Below are positions 1 through 11,541 of a stretch of 64,000 nt of DNA, in pieces (positions within the stretch are counted from its first letter, which is position 1; each line of letters opens with the position of its first letter). The DNA is from Chaetoceros tenuissimus (taxonomy: Eukaryota > Bacillariophyta > Thalassiosirophyceae > Chaetocerotales > Chaetocerotaceae), in NCBI GenBank assembly GCA_021927905.1, contig BLLK01000069.1:62001-126000 (forward strand). The letters are read 5' to 3'. The translations under genes were made by a program, and so were the position numbers. Below the pieces are notes generated by a model. It worked only from the letters and a program-made list of their open reading frames with translations. It had not been told where the DNA came from and ran no database searches.

Positions 1-2668
1 TCTATCCTCAACACTGTTCGTTGTGGCTTGAGTGGGATTCAAATTTTCTCCCTCTGATGCTCCTGAGCTATTGTATTCCTCCATCTCCCTCTCAAAGATC
101 TCATCCATATTAGGTTCAGTCTTTGTCTTGCATAATGGGCAATAGTCTGGATTGGAGTTGTCTTCTTCGATATCATCTTCTTCGATATCAACTTCTCCGA
201 AATCTGGTAAATTGTTGGACCAAAGATCCTGCCAAAAGGCAATGCTAACGTTGGGTATGAAGGTAAGGGCTAGGTATAACCGCAAAAAGAGCAGTCCCAA
301 CAAATACCGCCCTAGTCTTTTGACTCAGAGTCTGACTCAGAGTCCAAAAATGAGAGATTTCCATGGCGCAAGCTATTCAAACTTGTTCTATTGACGGAAA
401 TATCAGGTTTCGACAAAGACTCTTCTTCTTTTGATCTGTACTTCTCTTTCTGCTGTGCCTTGAACTCTTCTGGAATCAGATGCTCTGCATGGGTTGTCCA
501 CATGCCATTTCCCTTGTTGCAATGTGGGCACCAGTGATAGTCAACTCCATCGACAGTACAAACTTTCTCGCCATCCTTCGGCTTTTCTTCTTTCCAAGCT
601 GGACGTTTATAATCTCTGCCATTCTTCTTGTCAGAATCATTTGTGTTTTCTTTACTGCCCTCACGAGCTAACAATGCAAGTGCTTTTACAAGTGTGTCTT
701 TTGGATATTCTGAAAGTTTTGTTTCTATATCGTCTTTCTTGTTGGACTGTGCTTCAGTCCATTCATTTGATTTCTCATTCGATTCGCCAAAGATACAGGT
801 ATATTCACCCTTAAGTTCGTTAATCAAAGTATTACTTGAACGACCTTGCTTCCCTTTTCCAGCAAGTGTCTGATCTTCACGGCGCAATGTGTTCCTGAAT
901 TGTAGGAACTCTGCCATCTTCGGATCATCTGAGTAGGTAATCATATCCATCATTGAATGCACTTTACTAACGATATCCAAGTCATGAATCACTCCACCAA
1001 GCTCTTGAACATGCTTCACAGTCTTACTAACATAATCCAAGCCCTTGTTGACATCATTCTTAATTGTAGCTGTGTGGAATTGCTCTTTCAAAGATTCTAT
1101 TTCTTGCCATGGTGCCAAACTCATCTCTTGCATGACGCACCACAAAAGTAACGGACCATTGACCCACTTTTGGCCTTCAAATTCAATCTCATACTTTCCT
1201 TTGTAATTTGTTTCAATTGTCGTGCGAGCAGATACACTAAGAGATGCCTTCAATGTCTCTCCAAGTACATTTGACTTCAAACGACGATTGTACCCCGTGC
1301 ACAAATTGGGGGGTGAATTTTCATCTTTTTGGAAGAGGGGAGGGGCTTAAGTAAAAAGGATTTTCTGCGACATTTTATATTTTCACAGTAGTGTACGTAC
1401 ATTAGATACTGCTGCTCTCTGCTGCTGCTCTTCCTCCACATCTCCAACGCCAAACCAACAACATCGCAAACTAATACCACAATAGAGTGAATACAAAGGC
1501 TCTGTACATAACAAAGAAATGATATTGAAACAAATCTTTTACATCAATAAACAATTATTAGTCCCTTTGTATAGTGCATCGAATGCTGTTGCTTGTAAAG
1601 TGTTGTGAATTGATTTCTATCGATTTGAAAGTGTTGTGTGTTTCCCACCTTTTCAGTCTTGACTTCCTCTACTATAGCATCTCTTCTCCATGGTACAATT
1701 AGGTTCAGCCTTCGCAATCTATTCGAGAAGTACTTTTAGTCTATTTTTCCGATGTCTGAACCTAATTGTAGTGATAAGAATTGGGTCTATTCAATGCATT
1801 TCATTCAAATTGGAGGTGAATTAGGTTTTTGTTAGCGTTGCTGTCGCGTGGATTTCCGGGTCTTTGCTTAACATTAAATTAGTTGAAGAAAATCTGCAAA
1901 GTCGAATTAACAGTGATTTAGCTTAAAATTGCGTAATTCCCCCAGATGAAAATATACCCCCCAATTTGTGCACGGGGTAGATTGTGATCTCCAGTTTCAT
2001 ATTTGTTCTCGCCAAACCAAACTCTGTGTTCACGCTCTTGAACCTTTGAGAGAGGGATCACTTTTGCATTTTGAATTAAGTTACCCATTGTCTCTACTTC
2101 CTCATCTTGAGTTGGAATACTATATTCAATTTCTTTCTCATATCTAAGGGTAGCAACTTTATCTTTCGTTGCTCTTCGAAGCTTCTCAAAGTTTTGAGTT
2201 GTGAGATCAATCGGATTCTCTAGCATGGACTTCTTCTGATATGCAATCTCTTTCACCATCTTTGAATCTCTCACATCGATTCCTTCAGTATCCCAGACGC
2301 TAAGTTTCAATCCGCCTGCGTAACTCTTCTTCGAGCTGTTGTCATCGACATTCACCACAATCTTCTCTCAAGCTTTGGACACTTGGCACTCCGTTAGATT
2401 GGTGTTTGAGGAACAACTTTCGCAAGATCCAACCCGTAATCATCAGAAATATAATCAGAAGGTAAGGAACTAAGAATTGAATCTGTTCAATCAAAATGTT
2501 TCCAATGCTCTCAATGGACTTTGACATTATCCTTGCGATTGCTTTCTCAATCAACTCATCTTCCATGGCAGAATGATCATTTCTAAATTGTTCATAAGCA
2601 CCTGGCATGTTGGATGGGTGAAGATAATAAGCTTCACTTGGGTTTTGGTTGTTGTTTGATTTGGTCAT
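1..2668 (-). mobile_element. Ty1/Copia-like LTR retroelement fossil (gag part)
   Basis: A retroelement relic read on the minus strand. Its gag-like part begins near 2668 with a YYLHPSNMPG motif of the kind found at the start of diatom Copia gag proteins. It continues leftward through acidic and Lys-rich stretches to a Cys-His knuckle-like segment around 490-550 (HWCPHCNKGNG followed by His) and a further CPLC segment near 130-150, then runs off the left edge, so pol and the far end lie outside the window. A DNA transposon at 1293-1977 sits inside the gag region. The element is not whole: besides that insertion there are perhaps one or two further breaks. No LTR edge could be fixed; 2670-2950 is AT-rich and may hold LTR remains. 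The family call rests on motif recall. Confidence 0.6.
1293..1977. mobile_element. TA-flanked MITE (Tc1/mariner-like TIRs) inside gag
   Basis: A 685-bp non-autonomous DNA transposon. The left end reads CCCCGTGCACAAATTGGGGG and continues to ATTTTCATCT; the right end is its reverse complement, giving terminal inverted repeats of about 34 bp with two mismatches. It is bounded by TA at 1291-1292 and 1978-1979, the duplication expected for Tc1/mariner-type elements. On both sides the gag-like protein of the host retroelement resumes, which confirms an insertion. No reading frame inside looks like a transposase. Confidence 0.85.
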
Positions 2669-2919
2669 TGTTTCGAAATTTCAATTTCAATGAACTGAAT
2701 TCAGTGTTGCAACTCTTCGCAAATTTGAATTGTTTCACGCTTTGTGACTGCTGTGATTCAACCGAAAACCAAGGAACTTCAGAGGAAATCTTTCGAATTC
2801 CTTCTCTTTTCCTCTCTTCTCAGCTAAACCAAGCTGATTCTTCGTAATATTAAACTTCTTTTTGAAACAAGTAACGTTATTTGGGTTCATAACCTGTTAA
2901 GGTCCAAACTCTGTTGGAC

Positions 2920-4200
2920 CAATATTAAGTCTTGATTAAACGTAATTAGTTGTAATTATAATCTATTGTATATTTGTGATCCTTGATCATTGTGCATATC
3001 TTCACACATGATCACATCAAGCATCTTGTCCAACTCAATAGTCTAAGCATGGACTTGACCTACACTTGTATTTACGGTGTCTTTTCCAGATGCAAGGATG
3101 CCCACTTCAAACACAGGATCATGACATGGAACACACATCATGAAAAGGATAAGAACCATGGAGCAAAAATGCTCAAGTTTCTTAAATCATGTGTTATGTA
3201 CGTACATGAAAGTATCTGCATGAACTCCTGGACTCTTCAAAAACCAGCTACATAGGACAAGAAAACTAGAAAGAAGAGAAAGACAACTGACTCGTCTGAC
3301 ATCCCCAGCTTCCAAGCTGAGAAGAAGACAAAGACAGAGTCATCCAACATGGAAGTCAAGAAACTCCATGATGAAAAACAACACTATCAAACAACTTCAA
3401 TCCAACAAGTCACGCAAAACCAACCATCGCAAGGGACAAGGAAAAGGGCAGGCCCATCAGAACCCAAAACCTTTTCCATCTGGAGGATCCAAAGGCAACT
3501 ACAATACCATTGATTCCAGCCAATTTGGAGGAGAAAAGGCAACTTTTCAAAATGCAGACCAGTGGCTTGACTTTGTAAATGGAAACAATCCTAGAATTAA
3601 GAAGAATATTGTCAGCACCAATGGCAATTCCATTAAAAACAAACTTGGTTCTGGTGTTCCTCTTGTGAAAGAATGGGATCTCATAAGGTGGAAAATTGCC
3701 TTAGAGAAAAGAACAAGAAGAAAAAGTCTAGCAATGAATCATCTCATCCAGCTCCAGTCACCTTTTAGCAGCAATTGGTGGCACCAATGATGAAGATGAT
3801 GAGTCCAAAGCTGGCAACAACTTAGGAGAGTATTCAGATGGATCAGATAGAAAATCTGACTACTCCTCTGGCAACAAATGAAAAGTAGAGCCAGAAGAAA
3901 ACAGTAGGAATTACCTTAGGGATAAAAATATTTTAAAAGAAATTATTTCCACACTTTCTTCCTGTAGCTCACCCAAAAAGAATATATATGATGATGATTC
4001 AAAATTAAAATTATCTACAAAATTGTTAAATTTGCTTTGTAAACGTCTAATTTGTATGAGACTAAGATGATGTAGATTTAACATTGGTGAAAATAAACAT
4101 CAAGAATGCTTTTTCGACACTGATATGTATCGAATTATAGTAGATACAGGTGCAAGTGCAGCCTTTACCTTTTGTAAACAAGACTTTAGTGATCAAACCT
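2920..4200 (+). mobile_element. LTR retroelement fossil with protease motif
   Basis: A second, plus-strand retroelement relic facing away from the first. A TGTTGGACC sequence near 2918 resembles the start of Copia LTRs. A basic, Gln/Lys-rich gag-like stretch lies around 3370-3790, and at about 4125-4180 the sequence encodes IIVDTGASAAFTF, the Asp-Thr-Gly core of a retroviral-type aspartic protease. No integrase or reverse transcriptase follows. The relic is heavily decayed, with several breaks, and looks older than the MITE-bearing neighbour. Its ends are approximate. Confidence 0.5.
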
Positions 4201-4596
4201 AGTCCATGAACTAATCTTTAAAGGAAGAAGGGTATCTATTTATCTTAAAGGATAAGAATTAATTTCTATACTTTGCTGGCATTGTTTGCAATTCGCCTAA
4301 ATACTCCATGCAGTGTATCTCAGAATATCTAGCTAGGACGAATGTGCCAGAGTGAGCATTTCCTTTGTCGACTAGCGTAGATCAACGCAATAGGTTAGAA
4401 GTAATAAACTAATATGGTGTGAAACTTGAATGCTATTGAGTGTGGTCCGTCCGTCGTAAGACACAAGCGACGAAGAGCCCTCATGCAGACAGAGAGGATT
4501 AGAGGATGTCGACTAGCATTCAACAAGGTATTAATAATAGACAAAGGCTGATAATAGATATACCAATCTACCTTAAAATCGTTTGTTGATGAAATC
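4201..4596. other. Intergenic: retroelement edge and receptor 5' flank
   Basis: No gene or RNA recognised. The left part may be the eroded tail of the retroelement relic; the right part is the 5' flank of the receptor gene. Confidence 0.5.
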
Positions 4597-6103
4597 ATGT
4601 CAGAATGGTGGAAGGACCAAGTCCAACTGTGGTGTGGAATAAATGAACCCATCCCAGACGATGACTTTCTCAAACGTTGTAGAGAATTTTGGGATACAAG
4701 ATGGTTCTCATATAGTTTTGCAGTGATTGCACCTAGAATTTCTGGATCAATCTCTGTTTTATCTTCTGCCTTTGTTCTCTATATAATCTACAAAAGTCCT
4801 CAGAAACTCAAAAGTACCTATCATCGTATCATGGCGGCAATGAGTATTTATGATATATGGTCATCTACATCATTAATTCTTGGTGTACTGTTATTTCCAA
4901 CAGATATCTATTATCAAGAAAGGTATCGATGGCCTGATAGTTGGACTCGGATTGGCAATGTACGCACGTGTGAATATGGAGCATTCTCATATTTATGTGG
5001 ATCTATAGCTTCTACGCAATATGTTGCAACTCTGTGCTTGTATTATCTCTGCTCTCTTGTCTTTGGGATGAAAAAGCACACAATTACAAAATGGATTGAG
5101 TGGTTTTTACATCTTTTCCCAAATGCAAGTGCTTGGTCTTTTGCAATTACGATGCTTGTTTTAGAAATGCTTAACCCTTCCAATTCTCTTCCATGGTGTT
5201 CTGTTGCTCCGATGCTTGGAGATTTTGAAACGAAATACTTTGAAGAATCCCAAATATGGTATTGTTTTCTAGGAGGTCGAGAAGGGAAATGCATTCAGAG
5301 AGGTTCAAAGAAAGCACAGCTTTTGATGAACAAACTGCTCTATACGCATATGTTCTTGACCTATTCTATTATTGCTATTTCGCTGTTGGCAATTTGTTTA
5401 CATATGACAAGAGTGGCGTGCCAAAGCAAAGCGATGGCGAGTTCCTCTCCTCAGCGAAAAGCAGATTACTTGTTTCAAAAACAAGCAAGCAAAACTGTTG
5501 TGATACATTCCATTCTCTATATTTTATCAATGACAATACCGAGTATTCCAGGATTACTGAATTCCAGAGGCACACCTGCCCCTAGTGAGTTTCATTTACT
5601 ACACACTTGCGTTTTTCAACATTCCATATGACTCACACTATTCCCAAATTATTTTTATAGATACTGTAACGCGCCGTTCATTGCCTCTCATTTTCACTCC
5701 TTTGGGTGGACTGTTCAGTATGATCACTTTTGTATGGGGGAAAGTACATGGACTGCGGCTTTTGAATCCCAATATGAGTAGAATGGACGCTTTTAAATCT
5801 CTCTTTGCAAACGCAGGTGTAAGTGATGAGTCCGTTTTCTTTTCGAACCTTGAACTGATTGCAGTTGACGCTGAAGAAGATCAAGAGGCTAGAAACATAG
5901 ATGAAGATGATTATGACAAAATATTACGACAAGAAATTGCCCATAATCAAAATGATGGATCTAAGCAACAAGAATTTATGTTTGATGAATCAAACGAAAA
6001 CGAATCAAATACACCTGATGAATCTATGATAGTCTCTTCATCATCCCTCACAAAAAATAGTGGAGGTATGGCTCTTAGTTGGGGATCATCATATGGAAAA
6101 TGA
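4597..6103 (+). CDS. Seven-transmembrane GPCR-like receptor
   Basis: Two exons, 4597-5584 and 5661-6103, joined across a 76-nt GTGAGT...TATAG intron in phase 1, give 476 aa. Seven hydrophobic helices are visible at roughly residues 45-70, 78-105, 130-160, 168-192, 248-272, 290-312 and 330-355. A Cys at the start of helix 3 (RTCEYGAF) and Cys residues in the second extracellular loop (WYCFLGGREGKC) fit the usual disulfide. The C-terminal tail is acidic and Ser-rich (NENESNTPDES), like a cytoplasmic regulatory tail. The plan resembles the cAMP-receptor-like/secretin-like receptors of protists; the ligand is unknown. It would act at the plasma or an internal membrane. A damaged relative lies at 42.6-43.6 kb. 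The 7TM fold is well supported; coupling to G proteins or to the nearby cyclases is inference. Confidence 0.8.
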
Positions 6104-7588
6104 ATACTAGTAATGAAGCACCTCAAAACTCATATTTCTATCAAGATCCAAATCTCGACACCGACTGCTAATGAAATCTATGTAATATCAAAATTTTATG
6201 CATAAATTTATTTCCTTTTCGCGTGTTTTCCTTACTTTTCTTCTTCTTCTCTAGCTACTAGCTAGTATCAAGAAGTGATGTTCAAAGAAGTGCGCTTCTT
6301 CAATTAGTATCATTCCAACCAGAAAGAAAGAAACTATATACAGGAGGGATGCAGTAGTATACGTGACAAGCAGTTATTGCTTCTTCAATAGTTTGTTGTT
6401 CTGTTTTGTACCATTTTCATTTCGTCGTACTATAGCATCAAGTATTATTATCTATGCCTTGCATAATTGCAGGTCATACAAAAATCATAGGCATTATTCT
6501 TATGGAATTTTATACATTTTTGCTTTCTTTCCCCTTCCAGTACACTCAGATGATCCAACCCAGCCACTGCATCTAACTTCAATTTTTGAACTTTTGAATT
6601 CATGCTTTTAATTTTGCATAATTATATAAATAATACAATTGCATCTGTTTTTGGAAAATTGTTACCATTATAGTACACTTGATTTAGTACACTTGATATA
6701 GTACATAGACAAGATTGTCTTTTTGAAATTCTCCACTCTTCGCGAATTAGACATTACATCGCAATCGTCAAAGTCCATTCTACATTTCCATATTTAAAAG
6801 TTACACCTTGAATATTCTAGGACTACACTCTTGTATTTCTCATTCTTCAAGTTGATGAAGTACCTTGACCACATCATCCAATGTCACTTTTGTAGGAATG
6901 GGACGAAGAATGAAACTATGATTCTCATCATCTTGAGGAATATATCTAACACACGATGGCCTTTAAGTGTCAGACTGTTCCTCTGCTTCCTTCGGTTTGG
7001 TGTTGATGAATAGATGCATGTAGATAAAGTGAAAACAAAGATCGAAAAACTCATTTGAAACCATTTGCATGTTTGCCACTTGTAACGACTCTACTTTCCT
7101 TTCCTTTTCAAATACATTCTGCTTCTTATTGTTTAAAGACCTACGAGTGACTAATTAGTCCTTGAACAAACATGAGTATTAAAGAATAAATTGCAGAGGT
7201 GATAAAAGTATCTTTTCAACATGAGTCGAACTTTCGTGTCTTCATGAGTTCGTCGCAAGCTTTCTCGTTTCATTCAGGAGCTCCTTCTATCCTTCCTTCA
7301 TAGCCAATCATGTTGAATATATCAAACTTTCATTGGCAAACAACTTTACTTAGATACTCGAATTAGTAATTATGGTCGAACAGAACCAAACCTTGCATGT
7401 AATTGACTTGCCATGTACCATAAATGGCTCTAGTGTCCCCTCCTCCATTGAAAATGAAACCTCATCAAAGAAAACAAAAAACATGACATCTAATGCAACT
7501 CTCAAAATACAACACCCTGTCGCCTGAAAAGACCAGCAATAGATCTAACAGATATCAATTCATATCTTCTAGCTATCCTTATTCAAAA
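6104..7588. other. Intergenic, AT-rich, one possible minus-strand gene relic
   Basis: Mostly featureless AT-rich DNA. On the minus strand, 7019-6840 reads as 60 codons in one frame broken by a single TAA, with a protein-like second half (RPIPTKVTLDDVVKVLHQLE). This may be an exon or a remnant. An in-frame ATG at 7493 could extend UTP18 upstream by 32 residues, but the 7589 ATG fits the family better. Confidence 0.4.
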
Positions 7589-9611
7589 ATGACAGATCAG
7601 CCAACATTTGCATCACCACTCACAGCCAACCATTTCCAAAAACCCAAAAAGAAAAAGGCACAAAATCATGAATCCGAAGCGAAACGTATGAAACTCTTGC
7701 AGGAAAAAGAGGAAGAAGAACGATTGACGAATTTATTATTTGGTGGTGGTATCGGTGTCGATGATACAGAAGCTGCATGGCATGATGACGATGATGAAGA
7801 GAGTGTACAGAGTGACGAGAGTCAGGATAATCAAGATTTGTTTCAGATTGATCGTACTGGAGTTGTCCATTCCGAGTCTGAAGAGGAAGAAGAGGAAGAG
7901 GAAGAAGACGAGTCGGAAGAAGAACAAGAACAAGTGGACACAGCATCGGCATGGCATGATGACGATGATGAAGAGTTACAAGTATCACTGCAGGCATCGG
8001 ATCGAACCAAGAAATTACGATCCAACCTCGTACAAGATACAGTATCAGGATCTACCTACGAACAAAAACTACGAGAACGATACGAAGCTACCACGGGTGC
8101 TACTTCTAGAACCGATTGGGCAGCATTGCCAGAATCAGAGGATGACAAAAGTGATGTTGATTCCGATCAAGAATTTCAATCCAATTTCTTATCGTCGACT
8201 GCACCACTTTTGTCAAATAATAGACTACAACCCAATATTTTAAATGTGGTGAGATGTCCAGATGCAAATTTGGGGCATTACAATCAGTCGACTGTGAATG
8301 CTGTGCAATTTCATCCTGGAAGTGATGAAGATGAGCCTTTGATGTTGACTGCTGGATTGGATAAAACATTGAGGTTTTTTAAAATTAATGGAACGGAAGG
8401 GAGTGAAAAGGTTCATGGCATTCATTTTCCCAATTTGCCAATTTATAGTGCTGCTTTCTTGGGTGACACTGGTAGTGTTGTTGTTAGTGGAAGGCGTAAA
8501 TTCTTTTATATTTATGATGCTGTGGCTGGAAAGGTGAGTGATAGGTTGACTATGAGTGGAAGATGGAGGAGAAAGAGGAGTGTTCGTTACTATTGTGGTG
8601 AGCGTAAGCATCGAGCAAGAGCGACGAACGCGAAGTAAGGAGCTGCAAGGGTCAGCTAGCCTCGGACGGAGTGTAGCATATTGAACGCTGTCCACAATCG
8701 AAGCAAGAAGCTATGAGCATAAGCATAAGCAAGCACTCAAGTGAGCTTTAGCTCATGACTGTCTTACTTCAAAAGACACTCAGTATTACGCTTGGACATG
8801 TATGATTTACATTTCAATTACTCAATTCACGTCTTTACTCACAACCATCTCTCTGTTACTTTATAGATTGACAAAGTACCAAGCATTCAAGGCAGAAAAG
8901 AAAAGTCTCTAGAAAAGTTTACTACCTCACCAGATGGGAGTCTTATTGCATTCATTGGAAATGATGGATACATCATTATTGTAGAAGCAAAGTCGAAAAT
9001 GTGGGTGGCAGATTTGAAAATGAATGGAAGTGCGAGAGCAGTTACCTTTTCTGCTTGTGGTGATTTTGTAACGGCAAGTGGAAGCGATGGAGAAGTGTAT
9101 AGGTACGTGATGATGTTATTTTCCTATCTCTTTTATTTCTTTTACATACGAGCATGTTTCTAACTCTTTTTACTATAGATTTGACTTGCGAACTAAAAAG
9201 TGTGTGGATAAATTTAGAAACGAGGATGGAACCATTACATCGTATGTATCAGTTACATCCAGATTTTTAGCAGTAGGAGCTGAAAGTGGAGTTGTCAACT
9301 TCTACAATGAAAGATCTAGACCATTTGAAAAACGAACTCCAATAAAGTCCATTATGAATATGCAAACTTCGGTAGATTATATGAAATTCAATCCATCTGG
9401 AGACATTTTAGCAATGTCCAGTCGACGAGAGAAGGATTCCTTGAAACTTGTTCATGTTCCTACCCAGACTGTATTCAGTAATTGGCCAACCAATAAAACT
9501 CCATTGGGATATGTATGGTCACTTGACTTTAGTCCTGGAAGTAAATTTATGGCTATTGGAAATGATAAGGGCAAGTGTTTATTGTATAAGCTGAACCATT
9601 TCGATAGTTAA
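7589..9611 (+). CDS. UTP18: U3 small nucleolar RNA-associated protein 18 (WD40)
   Basis: Component of the small-subunit processome that processes pre-18S rRNA in the nucleolus. Three exons, 7589-8533, 8867-9102 and 9179-9611, join cleanly (phases 0 and 2) to 537 aa, close to the length of human and yeast UTP18. The N-terminus is Lys-rich, followed by the family signature around residues 40-65 (ERLTNLLFGGG, then AAWHDDDDEE) and a second acidic AWHDDDDEE copy near residue 125. WD40 blades follow (VNAVQFHPGSDEDEPLMLTA; VVVSGRRKFFYIYDA; the C-terminal LDFSPGSKFMAIGNDKGKCL). Start chosen at 7589 (MTDQPTF) because the ATG at 7493 adds a non-conserved leader. Intron 1 (333 nt) carries the dispersed hairpin repeat seen also in CDC48. 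A standard single-copy housekeeping gene. Confidence 0.93.
8580..8790. repeat. Dispersed GAGCGWAGC-type hairpin repeat in UTP18 intron 1
   Basis: The intron contains degenerate units such as GTGAGCGTAAGC, GAGCGACGAACGCGAAG and a small palindrome AAGTGAGCTTTAGCTCATGA followed by CTGTCTTACT. Related units occur in CDC48 intron 2 and 3' of the PAP/fibrillin gene. Confidence 0.6.
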
Positions 9612-10039
9612 AAATAAAAAAAGATATATTAAGCTATTGATTTTGAATTTCAGTAAGGAGTATCGCAATAATATGATTTCTAGGGGCGTTCTTGTGCATG
9701 AAGTTTATTCTATAAAGCCATTATATATCAAACATGAAAGAAGTGGAAATGACTCATTTGAATAGAAAATGGGGAGGTACTTTTTCGAAAAATTCAAATG
9801 AAAATGAATGACCTCGATGGTCGGCGGAGGTACATTTTTTACGAAGGTGTCAACAAGAAGAAAAGAACTTCAATAAATGAGAGTAACTCAGTCATTATCA
9901 TTTCTGCATGTTAAGACCGGTATATACATTTCATATCCAAGTCTAGAGGCCAGTCAATACTCTCACAACAGTTACTTAGAAAGACAATCAAACAAAACAG
10001 TGTCTAGCTTTGATTTTCTTTCTTTACAGGATTATATAT
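9612..10039. other. Convergent 3' flanks of UTP18 and RPS25
   Basis: AT-rich spacer between convergent genes, with AATAAA-like words just after UTP18. Nothing else recognised. Confidence 0.5.
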
Positions 10040-10646
10040 TTACTCCTCCTCCTCGTCTTCTCCAACGTTACGTGTGTAAATACGTTGAGCTCTGGTAACA
10101 CATACAGCGCGGATGGTTCCCTCATCTGCCATTTCGTTAAGTGCTCTTCTTGCAAGTCCAGCATTGATCTTAAGCTTCTCAACAACAGTGGAAACGGTGA
10201 TAAGCTTCATCTTTGGAACTTCAGACTCGAAACGCTCCCATTGTTCCTTGGAGAAAAGAACCTTGTTGTCAACCTTATCACGGGACTTTCCCTTTGACCA
10301 CTTCTTCTTCTTTCCCTTACCGCCCGCCATAGCGGCAGCCATTTTTTGCTCCTTGGACTTTTGCTGAATCTTTGGTGGCTGTAGTGTTCATATTGATTTG
10401 ATATTGTAAATTAATGATAAATTTTGAAAATGAAAAGGAATGTGTGAGTATCATAATTATAAAAATGGTTTTTATTGACTCTTTCTTCAGTTCATTCATT
10501 TCGACATGTGTGTCTATTATCTGGTTGCATCTCTCATCTCTCTTTTCCTCTGCTAGTTACAGAACCCCCAGCCATTGTCCATCTTCTGTCAATACAAATA
10601 TATAATCTCTTTTAAATTCAGTAGAGAAGTATTCGTGACGCACCAT
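10040..10646 (-). CDS. RPS25: 40S ribosomal protein S25
   Basis: Small-subunit ribosomal protein eS25. The main exon is 10378-10040 and encodes a Lys-rich N-terminus (PPKIQQKSKEQKMAAAMAGG) followed by the S25 winged-helix core (VLFSKEQWERFESEVPKMK; STVVEKLKINAGLARRAL) and an acidic GEDEEEE tail. The core reading has an internal Met at 10342, but the conserved residues upstream show that translation starts earlier. The best match is a first exon of just the start codon at 10646-10644, directly followed by GTGCGT, with a 265-nt intron ending in TACAG at 10379. This gives M+PPKIQQK and 113 aa, the normal S25 length. The main exon is certain; the three-base first exon is inferred. Confidence 0.9.
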
Positions 10647-11541
10647 GATGAAGGTTTATTCTAGATCTCTCTAATTACAACAAAGATAGATAGAAGCAGC
10701 AAGAGAGAGAGAGTTCACTCACACAACACAGTCTTGTGTAGTTGGTGTTTCAAGTATCGAGGTAACTTTTATCCATATCGGTGTAGGGGGTCGAACGAAA
10801 GGGGGGTTGAAGGAAGTAGCTCACTGTTTTGTCACCCCCATGTGAGATGTTGAAATACTTACCCTGTAGGGATAATTGACTGAAGAAAGGAAAAAGGCTG
10901 TCTTCGGACACGGAGTACGTACATTAGAAGAAGTACATACTCGGCTCTTTGTAGAAGGCCTAATGTGGAAAATGAAATATGCAACACGTCTTACAATTAT
11001 AAATTCATTCAATGAACATTTTATTTCTTTTCTATATATTAGATGATTGTGTTACTGTTCCATTTACTTCACTATCACGAGCAGACTCGACTACTCGACT
11101 CTTCCTCATTCCCTATTGAAGCTTGAAGTAGGTATCCCAAAAGTATCCTATTCTCGACAGGTAATGTCTCAAATAGTGAATGAAAACTCACTTCCTCACC
11201 AATCTAGTACAATAATGACATATACGGGCAATTGCGTGCGCAATATTGGTCACATGCGTCAACTTTGTATCAACTGACTTATTGGGCACTTATTGAAGCT
11301 TCCTCTACTTCAACATCTACCTAATAGAATGCGTACAATAGATACTGCAATCAACAAGTTCGGATCTTCTTGTTCACGAGCAGAAGGAAAGGCACGAGCA
11401 AACGGTGTGCTTGATCACCACCTTCAACCGAAGTAAAAGAGGAACTACTGAACATAAGTCATACCTACATACACAACAGGCCCCAGCCATATTCCTACTT
11501 TATGGAACAATCAATAAACATATATAAATATATATATTTAG
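10647..11541. other. Intergenic, divergent promoters of RPS25 and cyclase 1
   Basis: About 900 bp between divergently transcribed genes. It holds short purine tracts (AAGAGAGAGAGAG near 10700) and a TATATAAATA run just before the cyclase start (11520-11535). No gene or RNA recognised. Confidence 0.5.

Noticed and set aside
7493-7588. Upstream ATG as the UTP18 start
   Set aside because: Adds 32 non-conserved residues; the ATG at 7589 fits the family.
10780-10830. tRNA-like GGTCGAAC loop
   Set aside because: No acceptor or anticodon stems around it.
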